39,389 nucleotides of DNA. It comes from Ectocarpus siliculosus (lineage: Eukaryota; Sar; Phaeophyceae; Ectocarpales; Ectocarpaceae). Below the pieces are notes generated by a model. That model searched no databases. It saw only the letters and a program-made list of their open reading frames with translations, and was not told the origin of the DNA. Positions within the stretch are counted from its first letter, which is position 1. Each line of letters begins with the position of its first letter. The stretch covers positions 1,077,271-1,116,659 of the forward strand of contig FN649749.1 of assembly GCA_000310025.1 (NCBI GenBank), in the 5' to 3' direction. Below are positions 22,201 to 34,519 of this stretch, in pieces. The translations under genes and the position numbers were made by a program.

Positions 22201-25200
22201 GCTCCGAGTGTGACCGGGATGTACCTGTTGTTGCTGCGAAGGCTCTTGCCCATGCCGTGTATTCATGGCCAGATATCAAGCTCTTTCGCTGCATGAAACG
22301 ACGCACTCCTCCTTTCCCGCCAGTCATTTCCTGCCGATTCTCCTGCAGGGTGTTCGTTGCTATCCCAAGAGTCTTTGGTCGGTACTCCGAAGCTTCTCGT
22401 ACGTTCATTCGTCTCTTTCGCACCCACTTGTAGCCGTGAGTGTGCCCTCTTTCTTTCAGATTTGTTTTAACGCGTTCCAGATAATACCCCACATGTTGTT
22501 TTGCTCAGATTTCGATCAGAAAAAGTCGGCACGTCGATGGCACGTCTGCGATCCTACGTAAGCATTGGACAGGCCATCATGGTGCTGAGAGTCGAGCCTT
22601 TCTTCTTCATGTGTAATTTCTCTAGGAAAACGTGTCTGGACCACCTTCCCCTACCGATACAAAGAAATGACAATTTTGACATGTTGAACAAAATGGTGGC
22701 AACAAAAAATAATTTTCAACAGCAGTGGCAGCACCGATGTTGGACTTGTTGGCGAGGCTACGGACAGCGCCGACAAGGGTGGCCAGAACAACAAGTTGAA
22801 GGGGTCCTTGTTCGCGCTGACGATTCTCTCCGGGAGCAAGGAAGCCGTTCGCTGGGCCGCCAAATTTGTGCGCGACAACTCCAGCAACGCGGATGAGGTG
22901 CGCGCGAAGCCTTGATGTCTGCCGCGGTGACAGTTCGATGCGGCAAAGTTAGACTTTCCTCGTACCCTGGGGGCTTTGATTATCTACCGCTGTAAACATA
23001 TCTGGTCAGGACTTCTTTGAACACTCAAACGTGCTTGTTCTAAGTGTCCTGGTACCGTTGGTGTTGGTTTAGCATTTGCTCTTGCCTCAGCTTGGCCTCT
23101 TGTACGTTTTGATAGGCATGGAACGTGCTCTGCGGGATCAATGGAAAGGACAGCAATGTCAGCTCACTGACCTACGCCACGGCCGCCTCGAGCAACAAGG
23201 ACGACAAGGACGACGGAGTATTTGAGGCGGTGTGTCAAGCGCTCCAGAAGGCGAGGAGAGAACTGTAATACGATTGATAGATGAAGTTTAAGTTAGGAAT
23301 GGATCTATGAAGCGACCTGCCAATGTCGGACGAGCCTTTATCTTGGATGGAGGGGACAAGATCAGTTTTCAATTTTTCGATTTCTGTGTTCCCGGGCCGC
23401 ACATTCGTAAATTCCTTTTGAATCGCCTACGGTGTCAAGACTTGTGACTGCTTACGCCAAACATCTGGGTATGTATGTATTCATGTGTATGCGCATGTCG
23501 CTCTCAGCGCACCTCTCTATTGATGCCGTCAGATAAGAAACCGTTCTCCTCTTGTAATGCAACGGCACCACATGCCATGGTTTCCACCGGTTTTGGACGA
23601 TTGGCGGGACGCCGGTCTATTCCAAAGGTTTGTAATCGAAGCGTTGAGGGAGTCAAGATAATTCACTCTCGTCTCCCACTTTGGAGCCCTTGTCCGAGAC
23701 CGATAGTAACGGGTATTCCTCTGCCGTCTCGTTCGAGGTATACGACCGGCGGCTGTGCTTTGGAAAACAACAAGCAAGCCTAGCTGGGTAGGCTACGCGG
23801 GATCCTTATGAGTCCGAGAGATCGGGCGAAGTGTATGATGCTGACAGGAGCGAATGAACTTCTACTGTCAAAATGAACGATTCAACTCCACTACTGTACC
23901 CCCTGCCATCGCCAGGCCGCGATAACAAAGTGCAACAGCGTAGCCGGTGGTGATGGAAGTGATGGTGTCGCCGGTGATAGTGTTCATCTACGTGCAGAGG
24001 CGGCCGACAAGCTTTTCAGAGAAGAGCTCTTGTTGCGGATGCCGTCGAAGCCAGTCTCTCCCTCGAGAGCAGCCGATGAAACCGATATCACCGGTGGCGG
24101 CGGCGAGACGAAGATGGAGGAGGGGCAGACCCCGAATGCCGACGTGAGCAAGCACATGAAGAAAGTGTAGGAGTTAAAAATTTTTCGACTACGGTCCGAC
24201 TGTCGTTTGAAACGGTGTTGGCTTCATTATTGGAGTGGCGACAAGAACATGCGAGGTCGTTTCCGATGGAGTCATTCGCCACCCCTTTCGGCTTCATTCC
24301 TGTGCCATTGTGTTAGATGTGAATGAAGCAGGAGAGTTTTTGGTAGGTCGGGAGCACAAAAACTACCGAGAAAGGCTCGTTTTTCAATGTGATCTGTTGC
24401 CTTGTGGCAACGTTATTGCGAAGCATGGAAGTACTGGGCAGACGTTAGAGCAGCTTTAAATTAAGGGGCACCACCGTAGCGTGTTCACCTCCTCTAGCCA
24501 CTGTCACCTCACCGAGCAACGAAAGGCGCCGATTCCCCCGCCCTGCCTTATTCAGGCGGCCTCAATGAGGAGACACTTCACACCGCTGGCAGGCGCCGTG
24601 TTCTGCGGCAACGCAGACATGTTTAAGAAAGTCCTCCATGCGTACAAGGAGGGCGCGCATGGCGGCTCTAACACCGGCGGTGGCGGCGGCACCAACACAC
24701 CTGTCGGGTTTCCGGAATCAGAGATTATCGCTCAGACCGCGGCCGTGCTTTCCAACCACACGTACAAGAGCAAGGAGACTGACGAGGACTCAGGGCCGAT
24801 GGCAGCCTACGAAAGCGGACCTGGAGACGGCGGCACCGAGATGGTTCCCCCTGAGGTCAGGCTCCTGCTGCGCGGCTGCTGCGGGCCGGAGGCTATGCAA
24901 GAGGTGGTTGACGAGGTCGGGTCGGGGCAATTCAGCAAGGCGGTGGAGCAGGCAGAGTGGATCGACTCTCTGTCAACCGCCAAACAGGCTGCGGCGGAAG
25001 GGACCTTCGACGGACTCAGGTGTGCCGCCGGGGGGGGGGGTGATGTCAACAGCATCGGTATTACGTAGGCCCACGTGTATGGGCGGCGGGAATGAAACAA
25101 CAAACCCGGTTGTTGTAGGCGACCGCAAGGCCCACTACTACCGTAGTAGTAGGGCTTTCGTTTCGTGGAGCAAGCGCGAGGGGTTCTGCTTTTGAGCGCA

Positions 25201-28200
25201 CTTGGTTCGGTGAGTTTCGGATGGGGCTCAACGTGGGCGAGGGGATGGAAAAGCAACAGTACCAACCAGCACGCAACGCAACGCTCGTGCGCTGGTGCGG
25301 TGAAAGGGGTTGCAGCGACGGCACATATGCACAACATGCATACGCGCGCGTGTGTGAGATACGTATTTCCGAGGTCCCACAGGATCTTGGGGTACGGTAA
25401 AAGGTGGTTGCCTCGTTTGCCGTTACGTTTTCATGGGCACTGCCAATCCTGGCTACCGTACAGCGTATATACCACCTGGCAACGTCAAAGGGGATGAAAA
25501 GGCACACCGCATCATCCACATCGACGGCGCTAACCGGACGCCCACCTCTTTGCTTGTGAAAGACGTCGCCTTTGGCCGCTTGTCCCGTACCACCGGCTTC
25601 GAACACCCGACGTATTGTACATGTGGACAGAGCCCTGATCGAGAAGGGCTGGAACTGCCACGCCCACCTCGCTACCCTCATCGGTGATATCGGGGACGCC
25701 GAGGAGCAAGTCATCGCCACGGTTATGTGTGCCGTCGAGAATTCCAGGTAAGGTTGTTTTTCAGTTGGTCTCGGTGTACCGTAGGCTCTCATCAAGCATG
25801 TGCATTTTGAAGCACGCAGCAGATCTGCATTGGTGCACTCACCTCCTCCGTGCCTTTCCAACCTCAACTCTCTGTTGTAGTTTGTCTCTATCCTGTTTCC
25901 CATCAGGTTGATGTCTACGTGTCTGTGCCATGCCTGCCTCGCTCCTCCCGTGCAAACGCAACCGGAAGGCCGCGTACTCTCGGGTAACGATGTGGGTTGC
26001 TGTCGCAAGATGTTTGACAGCACTATGCATATCTAGACTCCATTTCATACCTCAAACGCGACCCTATAAACCTAGGCTTATCCCCGACCTTGATCTCAGA
26101 ATATGTGCGTGTGTGTGTGAAGTCCCTCACGCCAGCATGTAGATGGCTATTCGGCTAGCTTGTCCTCTCTCGATTGTTGTTTCTCACTCCACCCCATCGT
26201 CGGGTCTCGTTCCTATTAACCTCCCCCCCCGGTGTTTGCCATCGGGGTTGGGTTTTCGTCGCATGGCAACCACGTGGTAAAACAAGCCGCCCCGCCCGGT
26301 GTTTGCCATCGGGGTTGGGTTTTCGTCGCTTGGCAACGACGTTGAAAAACAAGCCAATTCACTTCGTGAACTCGGCAACCAGGATACCTTTTTTTTTTCC
26401 CTCTGTTTTTTGTTTTTGCGGTAACCATAGTGGTGGTCGAGTAGATCATGTAGTGCGCGGTCGAGAACCCTCACTCCGCGCAAGGGGGATCATCGCACCA
26501 CGTTGTGTTAAAATGGTCAAGCATCCTTGAGGCAGATACACAGTGCTTCCAACTGTCTCTGTAAATGAAAGCACCAGAAAATAAATTAAGTCATATGCAG
26601 CTGTCATCCGTACGCAAGGAAGTAAGCACAAGATGCCGAACACCCTTATCAGGATGCAGCACACCCTTCATGCGACTCGCCGAATACCTCACGGCGCTTC
26701 GCGCTTGGTGATGTGAGAGCCTGGTCCGGTGAGAACCCGGCGTGCTCCGTCCCGGCTTGGAGGGATGCGAGGTCAATGGTCTCACGACTACGGCATGCAC
26801 GACTATGAGTACACCCCCCCCCAGCACCGCCGCTGCGTGCCAGTTCGTGATTGGCACACCCTCTCGCACCCAATACAGAACGCTTTGGCTATGTCTCTCC
26901 TTCTACTCGTCCTTCTACTATCTCTTACCTCGACCTCCTTTAGGTGTATGGCCCCCCTCTTGGCCTTTGTAGGGGTGTGAGGTCTATGGCCGAACTCTAA
27001 AACATGGTCACGAGCACACCCATGGCACCACCCTCTTGTCCCGGCCATCGCCTGGTAACCATGTCAACTCTCGTGCCTGATCTACACCAGCAATCCGTTC
27101 GTCACAAGCGCCATCGCCTCCGTCTGCATGGCCAAACATGGACGAGATTGCTCGAAAGATCGCCTCGGGCTGGCCAGGCTGCAAGAAGAAATCGACCAAT
27201 TCACAACTGAGGTGCGTAGGCCATGATTCGTTCTGTGTTTTGGTTTTCGCCTAGTTGTTGCGTTACTGCCTCTGTCTCATCGCGGGGTCTCTTTTGGTTT
27301 TTTGCAAGGCGAGTTTCACGATAGGTCGAAATGTCCATGTGATATGACGGCAACAGAAAGCCCACTGGTTGGTCTACAGCAGCAGCGCCCTGAGTATTAC
27401 AGAGGCAATAGCCAACACCAACTCTTGGAGCTTCTTTCAGCCTGTTCGTGATCGTACGTGTAATCTGCGTGGCCAGCGTCTCCCCAGTCGCTTCTCCTTG
27501 GCGTTGTGTAGGGTTTCCGTCAAGCTTCTTCATTCATTTATTCCTCTCTTTTGCAACGGTTCGGTGATCCCTCCCACTCAGCATACGACCATTTCCAGCT
27601 CACGCGGAACAAAGAACCAAAGGGGTGATGGTTTTGGTTCATGTGTAAGACACACCCAGTGAAATATGAATGAAACTCGTCTCCACAACCCTTGGACCTC
27701 GGAGAGTGTTAGTTATCGAAAATCATCGACTATAGTTCGACTTTCATAGTGACGATCACTTTGACCTACAAAATAAAGCTCGTGCTCAGTACCGACAATG
27801 CCGGCGATAACTGCTATCTCCCCACCCCAATAGTACTAGCGTGGCGGTTCCAGAAAAGCCAACGAAAACACTAGTAGCAATTTCCATTTTTCTTTTTCAC
27901 AGCTCCTGGGGAAGCTTCCTCAAACCGTCAAGGGGGTGGGTCTAGAGCTAATCAGTTCCTTCGAGCAGCCTGACCTCGGAAAAAATGATGAGCCCGACGG
28001 CGAGGAGGAACCAGCGACCGAGGCCGAGCTTGCGCGGAGAAAGAACATCATGGCCAACCACGTCGGCTACATTGCCGTGGTGAGAACGAAAGGCTTGCTA
28101 TACCGCATGCTTGCGAACGATGAGTACGCTGACGTTAAGCATGATGTCAGTACAAGCTCAAGGTAGGCCAACAGCTTGGTATCCTTCGCCGAGGGCATCC

Positions 28201-30517
28201 GCCATGTTGAGTCGAGGGTCCGCATAAACGTGTCTGAAACCTTGATTTGGATGAAGCGTGCGGCGGTTGACAATGAGTTTGAGGCGCGGCGAAATTGAAC
28301 GAAACGTGCAAGGAGATCGAGCTCGTGTAGAATGAAACCAGATCATTTTTGGTAGAAGTTGAGAAACCCGAGTTCGAGCTTGTGTGTAGGAGGAAAGCTT
28401 TTTGAACCAAGAACTTGTGTTAAGATCAGGAATACAATATGGGTACGAAGACAATGTGGTGGACGTCAAGGGCAGTGCAGAATGAAATAGTATACGGTTA
28501 ATAATATTGGTCTGAAACCAACGTTTGGCATGAGGGTGTGAGCTCGTGTGGAATGAAGATGTGCTGAGATCGGTGCGGAGTGAGTACAAGTATTTTGTGA
28601 AGGACAGGTGGTAGTAGATAACCATGCGCTGAAATTGAAATGAGCCTTCCTGCGGAGACAGGATGAGCCCTGGAAGAAAAAAATTGATGCAACACACAAA
28701 TCCCGGCCTCGTTTCAGATTGACCTTCTTGACGCTAGGTTGTCCACTGCTTGATCTTAGACTGGGAGGGCGGGGGGATTAAGGACATCAAGCAGATCGCA
28801 ATCGCTTCTCAGCAAGCCCTTGACGAGAAGGCGTTTGCCCTCTGTAGTGTCTTGGGAGCATGTGTAAGGCAAGTTCGAGAAGGTTGCTTTTCCTGGAATG
28901 TCTTTGCTACGTAGGGTGACCGCAGTTGGCAGGATTGTTGCTTTTCTTTTAAGAGAGTTTCTGGTTCCCGACCTCAGTGTCCTCTACCACCGCCGCATCC
29001 CTCCTTGTCCCTCCCGCCATGTCTGCGACGGCTGCTCCCGCCTTTTCCGAGTAGCGATGGATGCTGGAGCCCAGTCTCAACTCAGGTCCCAAGGATAAAC
29101 AGAGGCGCGTACAAGTGCCTGGAAAACTGTTGATGAAAATGAATGAAAACAGCAGCACATGGTTCATATACCGACCACACGAGATGCGGGAGCAATATAT
29201 CGCTCCGCGTTAGCCAAATGCCAGGATGAACAGAAATGAGCACATTCAGCTGGAACCCCCCCCGAAATCTGTTTGGCTCCCTCGCCGTCCGGGTTGTGGA
29301 GTACCAGTTTCGGGTGCAAGTTGACTTTGGTGTCTCGTTGATAATGATCTATTGTCGCCGGGAGGCTTGGCAATGAGTGGTCTCGTTGTAGTCTAAGGGC
29401 ACTTTTTGTCGTGCAACCTCTTGTCACACGGCCTACGGCTATTTAGGCGCTCAATGAAGTAGTTGTCTCGGTAAGCCGGAGAGGGCACGTGTTTTGTCGC
29501 TGTCTTCTATTGTCTAGGAAGAGCTGTTGTGCTCCTCTATGTCCTGCTTTACTTCTGCCGGTCCGTTGCAACCGTTCCCCGGGATGCCATCGGCCGGTAA
29601 CGTTGTAGAACTCCCTCTTCCGTGCCCTAGGCCCCTTTTCTGTCCCTGGTCCGTCCCTGTTTCGGTGACTATGCTGTCCCGTGTTGGCCTTAACCGTGCC
29701 CATGTTTACTCTTTTTTCGCGTTCCTTGGCGGTGCTTTGATCTCGCCGTGTGTGGTTGCCTTGTTGATCGAATGGACAGCTGGCTAGTGTCGAAGATGAT
29801 TTCTGCTACCCTGCAGGACCTCGACCCTCTTCAGCAGGCGCTAACGAAAGGTATGTGGCGGACTGTTAGTGCTGCTGTCGCTGTTGCTTGTCGTTGAGTT
29901 GTTGTTGGTGTGCTTCCATGGCATGCATCATGGGTGTAGTTGGTTACGCCGCTGCTATTGATTCTGTGTCGCCTTCTGCGTTTCATTTACTTTGACATGC
30001 ATTCCCTCAGAATGTTTTACATCCTGATGCACATCCCCGCGATCACACTGAAGTTATCACCAAAACACAAACGAATAAACATAGACCTGTAGACTAGCCG
30101 CTCTACGCTCTCTCGAATTTTGGGTGTGCGAGAGATCTCTGATGCGCGCCATCGACAATTCCCTCCCATCATGATGTACAGTAGCCCGCCCTGCGCAAGT
30201 CTTTCTTTCGTTTTTTTACCGTTGCCTTTGTTTGGTTCGCGCAAGGTTCCGACGCGCATGACTTCATCAACGCTCCTCTGGTGCTGGACTACCTGGAACT
30301 CAAGTGGAAGTGTACGACGCCGAACCTAGACCGCCGTAATCCTCTCGACTACACCATCAACGAGGGCTTCTCCACCTACCGCAGCGGCAACGGAAAATAC
30401 ACCCTCCCCGAAAAGGGCGTGGACATCGGGGACACTTTTCTCGAACGCGGCGGGACAACGGCGGAAGAGTCGCTCCTAAGGTACCTGCGAGGAGAGAGGA
30501 GGGAGGGAGGGAGGGAG

Positions 30518-30578
<61 letters not shown>

Positions 30579-33500
30579 GACGCGCTCTTGGCGACACGCT
30601 GGTCCTGTTATTTCATGTTGGATGCTTGCTGGGCGTCGTTTGATTTTTCTCGTTTCTTTGTCGGGTGTAGGTTTCCTTTCATGGTGCCTTGCATCTTCCC
30701 TCGTTTCTTGTTCAGGATCCATCGGTAGGTTTCCTTGCTTCGTGTCTGGTATCTTCTCTCGTTTCTTGTCGAGTGAACCTCGGTAATATTCACACGAGAC
30801 TCTCGGTTTCCCATGAACTTCGGCAGGCTCCTTCAGGGGTGGGACAGGGGGCCGACGAGGGTGCTCCGTTTCAAGGAGAAACACCTGTTGCACGGCTTCC
30901 CGCACACCACGGTTCTGCCGGGCACTCAGTTCCTGTTGGCCGGTCTCCTCGGAAAGCCCACCGATTTCTTCTTGGTCCCATTCGTGCGGTTCATGTTCGA
31001 AACATTCAGCTACCTGTGAGTTGCTGCTGTTGTCGTTCGCGCACGCCCATGTCTTCGGTCGGTCTCGCCGGCGGCGGATGCTGTTGTGAATAATCCCTCA
31101 GTCGTAACCTCCGAGCTGGCACCGGGCGTTGCTCTCGCTTTGGCTTCGCTCTAGGTTGCTACGTAGAGGTCGAAGTGCTGGTTGGCTTTTTGGAAACGAG
31201 TGTGCGTTTCTGGGCGTGACGTTATTGGAGGCTCGTATGGGATGTCCTATGGGACGCTTGGGACGTCCCATGCGACTCGTGGGACGGCCCATTGGACGTC
31301 CCACGCTTCGTGGCCATTCGAATTATCTCGTCGCAAGCGCGCGCGAAAGCTTTGTTGGTGGTTGCAGCAAGCCCTCTGGACATCCCCGTGCCTGCTTCTG
31401 TGTAATTCGAGAACTTCGGTACCCCTCCGAGGGTGGCAAACTCTCGGTCTGACCCCGCTGTTTCTTCTATGTACCGTATCAAGGCTGGTGTTTGAGTGCG
31501 AACCTGTTGTGTTTTGACTTGCTTGAAGACGCAGCAGTCTTGTGATCGGGCCTCTTCGATGTTGATCGGTGAAATCTTTTGATGCCGACCCCCTTGTGTG
31601 CGTGAAGAAGGAAAAGAAGGCTCGAGCAGTAGCCCTTCTCGCCGCGGCTGAGTGAGAACTGTTGTCCCGGGCTCAGTGCTGTTCATTCTCTTGTTCTTCG
31701 AGACTTCCGTGGGTGCCATGGGGTTATTGGTTTGTGGCGTGAGCTCGTATTTAGTGTTGTCTTCTCTTATTTTCCGCAGCACTCACGGGAAACACAACGT
31801 TGGTGGTGTTGGCCGGCCTTTTGCCCAAGCTGTTGTTGGTCCGAAGGACACGACACGAGAGAAAGCATGCCGCGCCCCTTACCCCCCCCCCCCGCACACT
31901 TTGATGGCGTCTTTTGTGACGAATTGTCAACTGATCCTGACGCCCCCTCCCTTCCCGGGTTCGGTACGTACCCCAATTCGGCTCAATTGTCTAGGGTGAT
32001 GCTGGGCTTGTACTGGTCGAGCGTGGCCATCCAGTACAGTGACATCATCCCTGCGGACGAGATATTGTTCTACCTTTTCGCCGCGGTAAGGTTATAATAC
32101 CAGAAATGATTTCGGCCGCTCCAACCCGGTCGAGAACCAGAGGTTACTGGTTAGACTTCGTTTCGCTGCGGCCCGTTTGATTCGTTGGTTCAAATTTGGC
32201 TTTTGTTCATTATTCGTTCTTATGTCTATCCAGGGCTTGTTGTTTCGGGAGATTTTGGAGTTTCGCGACGCCCTTCCTCCGTCGGTATCATCGTCCTCGA
32301 GCCCCACCTCCTCCCCCTCTGACGCCACAATGTCGTCGGACGATGGTGAAGATCATGGTTCCTCCGAGCCGGATTCCTTAGCAGCGAGGGCGAGGGAAGA
32401 ACGGTCCGGATTATCGCAGCGCCGCGTTACGTCGGGCTTGAGGAGGTGTGCATCTCCTCCGCAGAGGCTTGTGTGCATGCATGCAAGAAGAAAATGCGTG
32501 TAGAACGGTTTTCTTCGAAGGGGTCTTTCTTCCCGCCTGGTGGTCTCTTGTGTGTGTGCGTGTCTCTTGTTCTTCCCCGTCGAAAGGGCTCGCCTATGTC
32601 GTTCTTCTTCGTCGCGTTGTTTCGCACGGTTGGATGCCTCAACCCCTTGTGTTACACGTTTGCAAATTTCACGTCGCACGCTGCCGCTCTGTGTTCTGGA
32701 TGGCAGTTTCCTTTCCCTGGGTCATTGCTTCTTCGCGTGTGAGTAGTCCCCTCCATCTACCCTTGTTTCCTGGCCCCGTATTCGCGTGTAGTTCCGCAAG
32801 CATTTCAGTGTTCATATGCTCTGTTTCCAAGATGTTGCTGATGCGTTTCGAGTCGTTTCAACATCCCCCTTTTTCGGACGTGCGTGATGCTCTCGTTCTC
32901 TCTTTGTTCGCAGGTACTTTTCGAAGGACAACTGGAACATCTTGGACACGGCGTCCATTTTCTGCGTAATGTTGGCGTTCATCTTCCGCATTATCGCGTA
33001 CATCGCGGACTTCGCCCAGGCTGCCACCACCATTCTTGGCAACACCTTGATAGGACAGGCAAGCATCAAAGGGCATGATTTGCCCCGCGCAGCACCTACG
33101 CTACCGTGCGCAGAGCTTTTCTAGCAGCCGCTAGGGTTCTTGCGATGGCCTGATATGAACAGCGCAACTGCCTCCCTTGCCATCAATAACGACGTAGACA
33201 TACGGCACCACCTCTGTACCGACTATCACCTGCCGCAGCCACATACGTTCTGTAGTACTGGTTCAAATACGTTGTGTCGCGCCGGCAATGTTCGTGACCC
33301 CATCCGGGATTTCGATCCCAGCGTTGTAGGGATGGGAGGGCCTGTCGTCGGAAGACTAGACTATGGCTGGGGCTGGCAATGAGTACCCCTTGCGTTGAAG
33401 GAGATGAAAGAACCTAAACGAGATGTGCAGTCAAGGGGCACAGATCTATTTCAACCTACAGGTACAGCACCTCGACACATGAGTACCCCCCCGCTCCTTC

Positions 33501-34476
33501 TCACCCAGTAGCCTTTGCTTGGAGAAAGAAAAGGTTTTGTGGCAGAGAGAAAAGGTTTGTGGCACGCAGTTTCCTGATTGGGGTACTGTAACGGTTTTTG
33601 GTTGGGAGTTATGGTTAGGGTAACGAAGCCACTATTCTATTTCAAATGTAATCATTTCGAAGACGATCCATCTCACCCTACTGCATCACCACTGTCCGCC
33701 CTTCCCTATTTTGCTTCTCGTCCCAGGCGTTTTTCATAGCACGGTTCTCTCTCGCCGCTATCGCGCCTCTCCTCTTCGCGAGGGTGCTCTCCCTGGCCCA
33801 GGTGGACAACACGTTCGGCCCCATGACGCAGGTGCGGTCACGATAGATCAGAGGCGGTTGGATGCTTGGTCTCGTGGTATATTGCGTCGAAAGGTAGTAG
33901 TCCATCACATTACATCGGTCGGCATGGTGTTGGTTTTCTGAGGTCTTGGTTGACCGCAAGACGATCATGATCACGGTTTGCGCGCCTCTTCAATGTCATG
34001 CTGTTTCTTCAGTTTTGGCTTCTTCGTGGGTGTTTGTCTTGTGGCACGTTTACTCGCGCCGGTTGCAACATTATTGGAGTCAAACTTGGTCGGTTTCTCT
34101 ACCCCCCCCTCCCCCCCTCCCCCCCTCTCTTCCTCTCACGCTCCCACACCTATGGAAAGGCCGATGCTTTCAAGTTCCTCCTTGTCGACGAAATTCTCAC
34201 TAACACTGTCCCTCAACTCTCCGGCTTCCTACCGAATCACAGATAATCTGGAACATGCTGTTTCACCTCGCGCGTTTTTCGGTCTTCATGTTGGTGGTGA
34301 TGGTCAGCTTTGCACTGGCGTTCCACTCGCTCTACTCTGACCCCAACTGCAGTGAGGGGGACGAGCTGTTCGAGTCGTACAGGACGCTCAGAGAATCCCT
34401 TCTCGACATGTTCAGATCTATGCTCGGAGGTATGCATACCGCCATTGGTGCTCGATAGTTGTCACTGGCAAACGTG

Positions 34477-34519
<43 letters not shown>

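Noticed and set aside
22509-22557. A possible small channel exon with donor TAC|GTAAGC
   Set aside because: It would enter in phase but leave in phase 0, while the next exon needs phase 2. Skipping it gives a continuous frame.
25061-26023. A 320-codon open frame on the - strand
   Set aside because: It is antisense to channel exon 14 and its introns, has no domain or membrane pattern, and crosses well-supported + strand splice sites. Best explained as a chance shadow.
24171-27760. Weak similarity between 24171-24210 and 27700-27745 (CGACTA-GTCCGACT)
   Set aside because: Only a short, imperfect match, so not counted as a repeat family.
31780-31900. A possible extra S1 exon (hydrophobic TLVVLAGLLPKLLLV after a good acceptor)
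   Set aside because: The phase does not fit exon 20. Joining exon 20 directly to exon 21 keeps phase and gives a proper TRP S1, so this is intron.
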